NCBI RefSeq assembly: GCF_001517085.1
Contig: NZ_LRAC01000157.1
Coordinates: forward strand, 1 to 36,292
Direction of reading: 5' to 3'
DNA from: Paenibacillus sp. DMB5
GTDB lineage: Bacteria > Bacillota > Bacilli > Paenibacillales > Paenibacillaceae
DNA length: 36,292 nt
The stretch's first letter is position 1. Every line of letters starts with the position of its first letter. Shown one piece after another: positions 7,531 to 15,564 of the stretch. Under the pieces are notes generated by a model. It saw only the letters and a list, made by a program, of their open reading frames with translations, ran no database searches and was not told the DNA's origin. Both the position numbers and the translations under genes were made by a program.

Positions 7531-8448
7531 CTATTTCAATCCCAGAAACTCTTTGATTCCGCTGACTATACCTGCTGCTACCTTATTCTGCAAGCTCTCT
7601 GAGAAAAGCAGTGATTCATCGCCTTTGTTGCTGAGATAGCCTACTTCAAGGAGGACTGCAGGCATTTTAGTTTCGCGGATAACATGGAAATTCCCGTAGC
7701 GTACACCGCGGTTACTCAGGCCGGTGGCCTGCACAAGATATTTGTGCATCACGTTTGCCAGCGCTTTGCTGGACTCCCGCTGGTAATACGTTTCCGTTCC
7801 GCTTGCAGCCGATGAGCTGCTGCTGTTAGCATGCACGGAAATAAACAGATCCGCATTCAGATTGTTGGCCATCGCCGCCCGGTCCTTCAATTCAAGGAAG
7901 GTATCATCGCTGCGGGTCAGTACAACATCAATGTTATTTTCTTTTTTGAGCAGCTCCGCTGCTTTCAGTACAATAGCCAGATTAAAGTTCTTTTCGTATT
8001 TCCCCGTCACTCCGACAGCCCCTGAATCTTTGGCTCCGTGTCCGGCATCCAGCACAACCAGCTTCCGGCCGTTGTTGCCCGGCTGGGTTGACGGATTGTC
8101 AGTGCTGACTGCATTCAGATCCACAACAACCAGCCTCGAGGTATCACCTGAGACCTCAACGGAATAATTCTTGTAGCTGGTCGTATCAATCACGAAGCGG
8201 ACTGTATAAGGACTGGTGCTATAGAGTGAATAGCGGATTGCTGTAACGTCTGGGTAACCCGTTACGGTTAGACTGCCGTTAAGGTTGGGATCAAGCACCT
8301 GACCTGTACCGAAAAGGTCGGAGAAGGTTGCATTCTCAATGTCAATGATGATCCTTTCGGGTCCGCTTGCCCTGGATACCTTAGGTACCGCGTTCCCCTC
8401 CATGGCAATGGTCAGCCGGTTCTCATTAAAACTGATGCCGTTCACCAT
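7531..8448 (-). CDS. N-acetylmuramoyl-L-alanine amidase 1, AMIN and catalytic part
   Basis: This frame carries an AMIN wall-targeting domain (ISFNENRLTIAMEG through STSPYTVRFVIDTTS) and an Amidase_3 zinc domain. The zinc ligands are seen in LDAGHGAKDSG and FISVHANSS, and the catalytic Glu in LLEVGYLSN. It has no signal peptide or ribosome binding site. Its open frame extends upstream of the ATG as VVVPPADPAKNLTM, directly into the C-terminal linker of the 162-aa frame. The paralogue at 9134-10734 has all these domains in one chain, so this is most likely the second half of a single gene broken by one missing base near 8487-8500. The enzyme would cleave the lactyl-Ala bond of peptidoglycan outside the cell. 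Confidence 0.85.
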   Translation of the reverse strand: MVNGISFNENRLTIAMEGNAVPKVSRASGPERIIIDIENATFSDLFGTGQVLDPNLNGSLTVTGYPDVTAIRYSLYSTSPYTVRFVIDTTSYKNYSVEVSGDTSRLVVVDLNAVSTDNPSTQPGNNGRKLVVLDAGHGAKDSGAVGVTGKYEKNFNLAIVLKAAELLKKENNIDVVLTRSDDTFLELKDRAAMANNLNADLFISVHANSSSSSAASGTETYYQRESSKALANVMHKYLVQATGLSNRGVRYGNFHVIRETKMPAVLLEVGYLSNKGDESLLFSESLQNKVAAGIVSGIKEFLGLK

Positions 8449-8483
8449 TGTCAGGTTCTTCGCCGGGTCTGCCGGAGGTACAA

Positions 8484-8972
8484 CTACGGTTGACCGCCGT
8501 CAGCGGCTCCGCCCCCAGAGCCTGTGTTATTCCCGCCGGTTTCCGGGGTAATAAGAGTTACAATCTTCTGATCGTTGTCCCAGCTGACAGTCAGCCCGAA
8601 CTGTTCGCTGATAAACCGGATAGGCACCAGTGTAGTCCCGTTCCGGTTCAAAGGCGCATTAGTAAGCACTACGGTTTTGTCATTAACGGAAGCAGCTGTC
8701 TGATCTACAACCAGCTTCATTGTAGTGCCTGTCTGCCCGATCGTCACCGTCTTGCTGGCCTGATCCCAGTCGACCTTATAGCCGAGGTTCTCGGAGATCA
8801 TTCTCAGCGGCACCATTACGGAGCCGCCCACATTCTCGACCGGAGCGCTCTGACCTGCAGTCAGTTCCTTTCCGTCGAGAAAAATCTTGTTGTTCGCGGC
8901 AGCAGCCTGTCCATGCTCCGGCAACACCAGTACAAAGAGCATCAGCAACAGCGTAAAAGCAAATTTCTTCAT
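8484..8972 (-). CDS. Amidase 1, N-terminal part: signal peptide and copper-amine-oxidase-N domain
   Basis: A signal peptide (MKKFAFTLLLMLFVLVLPEHGQAAA in sense) is followed by a copper-amine-oxidase-N type domain with its twin repeats: VENVGGSVMVPLRMISENLGY / VDWDQASKTVTI and NGTTLVPIRFISEQFGL / VSWDNDQKIVTL. In Paenibacillus this module is a common extracellular add-on, probably for wall binding, and does not imply oxidase activity. The start ATG has GAGGTG just upstream. The frame ends in a Gly-rich linker at TAG 8486-8484, and the AMIN-amidase part follows in the next frame. Read together with 7531-8448 it makes a protein of about 480 residues. Confidence 0.85.
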   Translation of the reverse strand: MKKFAFTLLLMLFVLVLPEHGQAAAANNKIFLDGKELTAGQSAPVENVGGSVMVPLRMISENLGYKVDWDQASKTVTIGQTGTTMKLVVDQTAASVNDKTVVLTNAPLNRNGTTLVPIRFISEQFGLTVSWDNDQKIVTLITPETGGNNTGSGGGAADGGQP

Positions 8973-9133
8973 CTTTCACCTCTAAGAATCTAGTATTCCG
9001 CCAGATAATGGCGTTCGTGATGACCTGGCTACTGACAACCTTCGACATTGGTTAGACGCCTATGCAGCTTAAAAGTTGCGAATTAATTCCAGAAAACATC
9101 CGCACCCCCACATTTCCTGAGCCTCTTCAATGG

Positions 9134-9469
9134 TTATAATCCGAGATATTCATAGATTCCGGCTACAATCTCCCGTGCCAGATTATTTTGCAGCGTTTCA
9201 GTGAACATTGCCGTTTCATTGCCGGGATTGGTCAAGTATCCGACCTCCAGCAGCACTGCCGGCATACTTGTCTCGCGGGTCACGTGGAGACTCTTGCTCC
9301 GGACACCGTTATCCTTAAATCCGGTCCCTGCTACCAGATGCTTATGTAAAATCTGGGCCAGCGGCAGGCTCTCACTTCTTGAATAATAGGTTTCACTGCC
9401 GTTAACCTTGTCCCGGTTGGGGTAGGTTACATCCAGTGAATTCCCATGAAACGAAATGAACAGATTGGC
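9134..9469 (-). pseudogene. Amidase 2, C-terminal catalytic end (displaced frame)
   Basis: This minus-strand frame has no start. It reads ANLFISFHGNSLDVTYPNRD and ends RETSMPAVLLEVGYLTN ... GIYEYLGL before TAA (9136-9134). It supplies the second zinc histidine (FISFHGN) and the catalytic glutamate (LLEVGYL) missing from the frame upstream. The join lies at the AAA in GCAAAGCC (9472-9470): one more base would fuse the two frames. It is the end of the gene listed at 9427-10734, not an independent gene. Confidence 0.85.
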
Positions 9470-10734
9470 TTTGCAGCCTCAGCAATATTAACCCTGTCCT
9501 GCAGGCCAAGGGTCTGATCGGTTGTGCGTGTGTACACAACCTCTACCTTGCCGTCCTGGGCAAGCAGGGCACCCACTTTATTGGCTACCGCAAAATTAAC
9601 ATCCTTCTCGAGCTTGCCGTTAGGGCTCACTGCCCCCGGCTGCTTGCCGCCGTGTCCGGCATCCAGTACGACAACCGGTTTACCAGAGCTTCCCGAGCCG
9701 GCTGCAGGAATGCCTCCGCTGTTTGCTGTGTTGAGATCAATCGTTACAAGTCCTGTACTGCTGTCGGTGCTCAGCTGATAAGGCTGACTGCCCACGGTCT
9801 GGATCACGAACCGGACGGTAGAGGGGCTCGTGCTGAACAGCGCATATCTTACCTCCGTAACCAGCGGATACCCGGTGACATCAAGCTTGCCCTGCGGCGT
9901 ACCGTTCGGCGCGACGCTTGGCAGACTGCCCACAAAATCAGAGGCAAAGGATGCGCCTGCAAAATCAACGATGATCCGGTCAGGGCCGCTGAGTCTGGAT
10001 ACAGCAGGCTTGGCGCCTCCTGCCGCAGCTACAATCAGCCGGTTCTCACTGAACACCGCTCCCAGCACCTGAGGCGTGGTGGCCATATTACCGGCACTTC
10101 CGGGAACAGGAGTAGATGCCGGGCCGTTAACCCCGCCCGCAATGTCATCATCCTGGCCTGTTACCGCTGTTGGAGAAGGCGTAGCCGATGGTGAGGCTGC
10201 AGGCTGAGGCGTTGCCGTTGCAGCAGGCTGCGGGGATGGAGTAGCCGCCGGGAGCGGGTCAACGGAAGGCGCAGTACCACTCGTCTGCCCGCCGCTCAGA
10301 TATACGGTCTTGTCGCTGTTATCCCAGCCGACCTTGAGCCCGAACTGCTCGCTTACAAAACGGATCGGCACAAGCACGGTTCCCCCGTTCTGCTTGGGTG
10401 CCGCATTCAGTGACAAGGTTACACCGTCAGCTTCAGCAGTCTTGCTTCCCACCGCCAGCTGAACAGTCTTTCCGTCCTGCTGCACTGTTACTTTCTTCGT
10501 CTTTTGTTCCCACAGTACCTCAAAGCCCAGGTTCTCAACTACTACCCGGATAGGAATCATAACGCTTCCATTTACGTTTTCAAGGCTGATTCCCTGGGGC
10601 AGTGCAAGCTCCTGATTGTCCATCACAATCCGGCCGGTACCTTGACCGGCGGCTGCAGCTTCCCGGCCGGCAAATGACAGCAGCAGCAGCGGCAGCAGCA
10701 ATAGCAATAACACCCGTTGTCCGGCTCTTCTCAT
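9427..10734 (-). CDS. N-acetylmuramoyl-L-alanine amidase 2 (frame-shifted near its end)
   Basis: This is a paralogue of amidase 1 with the same plan: signal peptide (LLLLLLPLLLLSFAGREAAAAG), copper-amine-oxidase-N domain (SVMIPIRVVVENLGFEV, TVLVPIRFVSEQFGLKV), a Pro/Thr/Ala-rich linker of about 60 residues, an AMIN domain (VFSENRLIVAAAGG through STSPSTVRFVIQT) and Amidase_3 (VVLDAGHGGKQPG). After VNIAEAAK the frame turns into an unrelated 15-residue tail and stops at 9427, while the true catalytic end continues in the next frame to 9134. Full-length protein would be about 530 aa. Start ATG 10734 follows AAAGGGAGAG. As written, the product would lack the catalytic Glu and one zinc His and should be inactive. 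Confidence 0.88.
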   Translation of the reverse strand: MRRAGQRVLLLLLLPLLLLSFAGREAAAAGQGTGRIVMDNQELALPQGISLENVNGSVMIPIRVVVENLGFEVLWEQKTKKVTVQQDGKTVQLAVGSKTAEADGVTLSLNAAPKQNGGTVLVPIRFVSEQFGLKVGWDNSDKTVYLSGGQTSGTAPSVDPLPAATPSPQPAATATPQPAASPSATPSPTAVTGQDDDIAGGVNGPASTPVPGSAGNMATTPQVLGAVFSENRLIVAAAGGAKPAVSRLSGPDRIIVDFAGASFASDFVGSLPSVAPNGTPQGKLDVTGYPLVTEVRYALFSTSPSTVRFVIQTVGSQPYQLSTDSSTGLVTIDLNTANSGGIPAAGSGSSGKPVVVLDAGHGGKQPGAVSPNGKLEKDVNFAVANKVGALLAQDGKVEVVYTRTTDQTLGLQDRVNIAEAAKPICSFRFMGIHWM

Positions 10735-10848
10735 CCTGTACTCTCCCTTTTGGCAAATAATAGATACTACTAATCACACACAGATAAGCTATAGACGACA
10801 GAAATCCCCAAAAGTTGCCTTTGCAGGCAATGAATATATCGATTATAG

Positions 10849-10889
10849 CAAAAAAACTTCTATCTCCGGTACACGGAAATAGAAGTTTT
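10849..10889 (-). terminator. Intrinsic terminator of leuCD
   Basis: On the minus strand AAAACTTCTATTTCCG pairs with CGGAGATAGAAGTTTT around a TGTAC loop, followed by a run of seven T (10856-10850). It lies about 35 bases after the leuD stop. Confidence 0.92.
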
Positions 10890-10925
10890 GTGTAAAATTT
10901 GTAAAGTTAACGGATAATGCTGTCC

Positions 10926-11531
10926 TTATCTGGCGAAAAGCTTGGTAGCATGGCGTTCTTCATAAGCAGCGATTTCGTCGGCATGCTTAAGGGTCAATCC
11001 GATGTCATCCAGACCCTGCAGCAGGAACTGGCGGCGGTGCTCATCCAGCTCAAAGCTGATGCTCAGCCCGTAATCATCGCTCAGCGTTTTATTTTCCAGA
11101 TCCACATTCAGCTTATATCCCTCATGCTCAGCTGTACGGTTAAAGAGATCATCAACCTGGGCCTCAGACAGCTTGATCGGCAGGATACCGTTCTTGAAGC
11201 AGTTATTATAGAAAATGTCGGCATAGGAAGGTGCAATTACCACTCTGAAGCCGTAGTCCATAATCGCCCACGGAGCGTGCTCCCGGGAGGAGCCGCAGCC
11301 GAAGTTGGCCCGGGAGATCAGCACGGATGCTCCCTCGTAGCGCGGCTTGTTCATCTCAAAAGCAGGATTGTCATTTCCCGCCTCGTCAAAACGCCATTCA
11401 TAGAACAGGAACTGTCCGAACCCGGTCCGTTCGATCCGCTTCAGGAACTGCTTAGGGATAATAGCGTCTGTATCAACATTTACCCGGTCAACCGGGGCAA
11501 CGATTCCGTTTAATTGTTTAAAAGCTTCCAT
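10926..11531 (-). CDS. leuD: 3-isopropylmalate dehydratase small subunit
   Basis: LeuD is the swivel-domain subunit of isopropylmalate isomerase, which converts 2- to 3-isopropylmalate in leucine synthesis and works as a complex with LeuC. At 201 aa it has the usual length. The loop GCGSSREHAPWA and the N-terminal VDTDAIIPKQFLKRI are family hallmarks. It starts 33 bases after leuC and shares its transcript, which ends at the terminator around 10850-10889. Confidence 0.96.
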   Translation of the reverse strand: MEAFKQLNGIVAPVDRVNVDTDAIIPKQFLKRIERTGFGQFLFYEWRFDEAGNDNPAFEMNKPRYEGASVLISRANFGCGSSREHAPWAIMDYGFRVVIAPSYADIFYNNCFKNGILPIKLSEAQVDDLFNRTAEHEGYKLNVDLENKTLSDDYGLSISFELDEHRRQFLLQGLDDIGLTLKHADEIAAYEERHATKLFAR

Positions 11532-11564
11532 AGTGTTATTTCCTCCCGCTCTCTCTCAAAGTTT

Positions 11565-12989
<1,425 letters not shown>

Positions 12990-13021
12990 GATTTCACCTC
13001 ATTAGTAGAATCGTTCATTGG

Positions 13022-13043
13022 AAGAGAGTGTGGAGTCTCTCTT
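13022..13043. other. 7-bp hairpin in the leuC leader
   Basis: AAGAGAG (13022-13028) pairs with CTCTCTT (13037-13043) around an 8-base loop. It would lie in the leuC 5' leader a few bases after the predicted transcription start and could protect the mRNA end. No T-box or leader peptide with leucine codons was seen. Confidence 0.4.
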
Positions 13044-13054
13044 GAATGCTCTAA

Positions 13055-13083
13055 ATATAACATCGCCGTGTTTATAATTCCAA
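13055..13083 (-). promoter_or_regulatory. Predicted sigma-A promoter of leuCD
   Basis: On the minus strand TTGGAA (13083-13078) and TTATAT (13060-13055) are separated by 17 bases. The start of transcription would be near 13048, about 60 bases ahead of the leuC ATG. Confidence 0.6.
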
Positions 13084-13113
13084 GATATGATTTCTATAAA
13101 AGTAATAGCCTGC

Positions 13114-13123
13114 GCTTATAAGC
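13114..13123. promoter_or_regulatory. CTTATAAG palindrome upstream of leuC, possible LysR site
   Basis: GCTTATAAGC is a perfect 10-bp palindrome centred about 70 bases upstream of the predicted leuC transcription start, near where LysR-type activators usually bind. The same CTTATAAG core occurs in the larger palindrome ahead of the nearby LysR gene. The link is an inference from position and shared core. Confidence 0.4.
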
Positions 13124-13207
13124 AGTGTTAATGGGGTATGTATTTTTGAATTCACTCAGAAATCTGATAAAATCATTTTCAAAAAACTAGACTTAGGGGA
13201 GAGAGTA

Positions 13208-13729
13208 ATGAAAAAACCATTTTACAAGCGCTGGCTGTTCTGGGTAGTGGTAGTTGTGCTGGGCAGTATCATCGGACAGATTGCGGCAAGAAATGAACCG
13301 GCTGATGAGGCAGCTCCTGCCGCTACACAGGAAGTACAGGCAACGGCTGCACCCGCTGCAGATTCTCCTGCTGCTGAACCGGCGGCCGGCAATCCGTCCG
13401 TGAGCTGGGAATCGGCTATTGAACAGATCGCCCAATCGGATACAGAGTCTGCCCAGAAGGCTGATGCTGTGGAGGTATTGGCCAAGGCCTACTCCCCTTC
13501 TTCCGAAGAGCTGACAGACTTTGAATCGCAAGTAGTTGAGGAGTACAATGCCGGTAATTATCTGGCTCATATTGAGGACGCCGGGTACATGCTGACCAAT
13601 CTCTTCAAAGCTGTTGTAGTTGAAGGCAAACACACTGACGGGGAGCCGATTAAGGATTTCGCTTCCGCATTCTATCAAAACACCAAGAATACTTTCATTG
13701 GTGCTGAGACTGCGGCAGTGATTCTGTAA
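13208..13729 (+). CDS. Small membrane-anchored protein of unknown function (173 aa)
   Basis: The N-terminus MKKPFYKRWLFWVVVVVLGSIIGQIAAR is a basic stretch followed by one membrane segment, either an anchor or an uncleaved signal. A Pro/Ala/Glu-rich linker (about residues 30-60) then leads to a C-terminal domain of about 110 residues outside the cell (WESAIEQIAQSDTESAQKADAVEVLAKAYS...). Similar anchored domains occur in Bacillota lipoproteins, but I cannot name a family. The start ATG follows GGGGAGAG at good spacing. It is divergent from leuC, with 218 bases between, and is followed by a weak hairpin before the LysR gene, so it is probably a single-gene unit. Confidence 0.8.
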   Translation: MKKPFYKRWLFWVVVVVLGSIIGQIAARNEPADEAAPAATQEVQATAAPAADSPAAEPAAGNPSVSWESAIEQIAQSDTESAQKADAVEVLAKAYSPSSEELTDFESQVVEEYNAGNYLAHIEDAGYMLTNLFKAVVVEGKHTDGEPIKDFASAFYQNTKNTFIGAETAAVIL

Positions 13730-13774
13730 AAGAAAGCGAATCGCTGATGGATAAAGCGCTAGCCGAAATAAAAT

Positions 13775-13798
13775 AAGAGTCCCGTTTGGGGTTCTCTT
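13775..13798 (+). terminator. Weak hairpin after the 173-aa gene
   Basis: AAGAG-T-CCC pairs with GGG-GTT-CTCTT around a GTTT loop. Only a short mixed T/C stretch follows, so termination may be partial. Confidence 0.4.
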
Positions 13799-13843
13799 GC
13801 TTCTCTAGCTTCCAGGGCTATATTAAAAAGGCCTCTTATAGGC

Positions 13844-13868
13844 TATACTTATAAGTATTATAAGTATA
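13844..13868. promoter_or_regulatory. Palindromic operator ahead of the LysR gene
   Basis: TATACTTATAA (13844-13854) and TTATAAGTATA (13858-13868) form a perfect 11-bp inverted repeat around GTA, ending 14 bases before the start codon. It contains T-N11-A spacing and overlaps the likely -10 region, so autoregulation by the LysR protein is the natural reading. Confidence 0.65.
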
Positions 13869-13882
13869 CAAGGGGTAGGATT

Positions 13883-14794
13883 ATGGAATTAAGACAACTG
13901 CAGTACGCGCTGCAAATCGCAGCGGAGCGCAACTTCTCGCGTGCCGCGGAGAAATTGCATGTAGCACAGCCCTCGCTCAGCCAGCAGCTGTCCAAGCTGG
14001 AAAAGGAACTCGGGGTAATGCTGTTCCAGCGTAATACGAGTTCAGTGGAGCTGACTCATGCCGGAGAACGGTTCGTCGAGCAGGCGGAATCGATTATAGC
14101 TGCCGTAGAACTGCTGCGGCAGGAGATGTCGGATATATCACAACTGCGCACCGGCCGTGTGGTTGTCGGCAGTATGCCGATTACCGGTGCCCATCTTCTT
14201 CCCCATGTCCTGCCGGTGTTTAAGCAGAACTATGCGGATATTGAAATTTCGCTGCTTGAGGATTCCTCTATGAATCTGGAAAAGCTGACTGCCGGGGGCC
14301 AGACGGACCTCAGCCTGCTCTCCCTTCCGCTGGAAATTCCGACACTGGCCTATGAGGTGCTTGGGGAGGAGCGGATTGACCTGGCCGTACCGCCGGACCA
14401 TCCGCTGGCCTCACGCAAGGCTGAAGGCATCCGGACTACACTAGAGGAACTGAAGGACGAGCCCTTTATTGTACTCAAAGAAGGCCAGGGCTTCCGCAAA
14501 ATGACGATGGAGCTCTGCCGGGAAGCCGGCTTTGAGCCAAAGATTGTTTTTCAGAGCAACAATATGGAGACCATTCAGTCCCTCGTTGCCACGGGTATGG
14601 GGGTTACCCTGGTGCCTCATTTTATCGCCCGTGCCCCGCGAAGTGAATTCGTCCCGGTCTATCTGCCGCTGGCTGAGCCGGTGCCGAGCCGTACACTGGT
14701 TATCGCCTATCGGAGGGGACGCTATCTGTCCAAAGCAGCCGAGGTGTTTATTGAAACCTTCAAGAACACAGTGGCCAGTCTGGCGGAAGCCTGA
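13883..14794 (+). CDS. LysR-type transcriptional regulator
   Basis: At 303 aa this is a standard LysR length. The N-terminal winged helix (MELRQLQYALQIAAERNFSRAAEKLHVAQPSLSQQLSKLE... in sense) is followed by the linker helix and a two-lobed effector domain (VVVGSMPITGAHLLPHVLPVFKQ; MGVTLVPHF). The ligand cannot be read from the sequence. The start ATG has AGGGG upstream and lies just after the palindromic operator. The target may be itself, the 173-aa gene or leuCD, whose upstream region has the same CTTATAAG core. It is followed by a strong terminator. Confidence 0.93.
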   Translation: MELRQLQYALQIAAERNFSRAAEKLHVAQPSLSQQLSKLEKELGVMLFQRNTSSVELTHAGERFVEQAESIIAAVELLRQEMSDISQLRTGRVVVGSMPITGAHLLPHVLPVFKQNYADIEISLLEDSSMNLEKLTAGGQTDLSLLSLPLEIPTLAYEVLGEERIDLAVPPDHPLASRKAEGIRTTLEELKDEPFIVLKEGQGFRKMTMELCREAGFEPKIVFQSNNMETIQSLVATGMGVTLVPHFIARAPRSEFVPVYLPLAEPVPSRTLVIAYRRGRYLSKAAEVFIETFKNTVASLAEA

Positions 14795-14815
14795 ATCTGT
14801 TTTGCGCCCGCACAA

Positions 14816-14861
14816 AAAGGCTCCCGGGGTTTCGCTGGTCAGCGGAAATCCGGGAGCCTTT
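14816..14861. terminator. Bidirectional intrinsic terminator between LysR and the 65-aa gene
   Basis: AAAGGCTCCCGG (14816-14827) pairs perfectly with CCGGGAGCCTTT (14850-14861), with further inner pairing of TTTCGCT with AGCGGAAA. It has A-rich and T-rich flanks, so it can serve the plus-strand LysR gene and the minus-strand small gene. Confidence 0.88.
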
Positions 14862-14928
14862 CGTATATTCTCTGCCTATTAGCTCATCATTGGCAATTAT
14901 CAACATACAGGCGGTTCATACAGCCTTA

Positions 14929-15126
14929 TCACATCTGGCGGTTATGCTGAGTGATCATCCGGTTCTGGTTGTCCGGCAGGCGGGTTGTGCTATCATTGAC
15001 CGGTCCTTTGTTTCTGGTGTCTGCAGCACGCTCTTCAACAAAATCACGAATCGCCTGATTCTGAAATTCAGCTGCCTCTTTGGCATTTTCAGTCTGTTCC
15101 TGCGCGATTTGCTTGTCTTTACTCAA
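14929..15126 (-). CDS. Small hydrophilic protein (65 aa), unknown
   Basis: A TTG start at 15126 has an excellent AGGAGGTG site seven bases upstream (15140-15133), the main reason to accept so small a gene. The product is very hydrophilic and rich in Gln, Asn, Glu and Arg (MSKDKQIAQEQTENAKEAAEF...NRMITQHNRQM), with no membrane segment. It looks partly disordered, in the manner of small sporulation or stress proteins, but I do not recognise a family. It converges on the LysR gene and shares the terminator at 14816-14861. Confidence 0.65.
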   Translation of the reverse strand: MSKDKQIAQEQTENAKEAAEFQNQAIRDFVEERAADTRNKGPVNDSTTRLPDNQNRMITQHNRQM

Positions 15127-15237
15127 GTGGATGCACCTCCTGGTAACAGATTATAAGTAAATTACCCGTTCTTCCCACGTATAAACATCTCATTTCAATG
15201 CAGCTTCAGCGCATAAAAATATTCCTGCAAACTCCCT

Positions 15238-15266
15238 TTGCAAACCGCACACCTCCATGGTATTCT
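15238..15266 (+). promoter_or_regulatory. Predicted sigma-A promoter of proBAC
   Basis: TTGCAA (15238-15243) and TATTCT (15261-15266) are separated by exactly 17 bases. The transcript would begin near 15273, at the base of the T-box leader. Confidence 0.65.
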
Positions 15267-15272
15267 AATTGT

Positions 15273-15521
15273 CAAATAGTGAAACGTGCAGACGGGACCA
15301 GTAAGAAATGTCTCTATCCGTGAGCAGAGAGTAAATTCCGGAAGGCTGAGAGAATTTACCGCGGTTGTTATTTCTGAATCCTACCCCCGAGCGGCCTGCT
15401 GCCTGCAGGACGGATACTCCCGTTATGAGAATGAAGTCGGATGTTCCCTCATCAATGAAGGTGGTACCGCGGAAGTTAACATGCTTTCGTCCTTTGCTTA
15501 GTCTTAGGATGGGGGCTTTTT
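15273..15521 (+). ncRNA. T-box riboswitch (proline specifier) ahead of proBAC
   Basis: The T-box core AAGGTGGTACCGCGG (15458-15472) is unmistakable. Upstream, GTAAATTC and GAATTTAC close an arm of stem I around GGAAGGCTGAGA. The specifier loop reads TGAATCCTAC, where CCT (proline) followed by A is the expected register. Downstream, GCTTTCGTCCT (15483-15493) pairs with AGGATGGGGGC (15506-15516) and is followed by five T, forming the terminator. Uncharged tRNA-Pro should bind, favour the antiterminator and let proB, proA and proC be transcribed. This matches known T-box control of proline genes in Bacillus. Confidence 0.95.
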
Positions 15522-15564
15522 GTCGTTTTCAAATCTGATATTCTGAAAGGGAAGTGAAGATACA

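Larger units (their letters stand above)
15127..15564 (+). other. Gap between the 65-aa gene and proB, mostly T-box leader
   Basis: The part up to about 15237 is AT-rich DNA, presumably the divergent promoter of the 65-aa gene. From 15238 it holds the proB promoter and from about 15273 the T-box leader, then the proB ribosome binding site (GGGAAGTGAAG). No protein gene is supported. Confidence 0.7.

Noticed and set aside
15373..15386. Serine (TCC) as the T-box specifier
   Set aside because: The register CCT followed by A fits the usual specifier-purine pattern and the proline genes downstream.
15286..15501. 71-codon plus-strand frame ahead of proB
   Set aside because: It overlies the T-box leader exactly; the RNA structure explains the conservation better.
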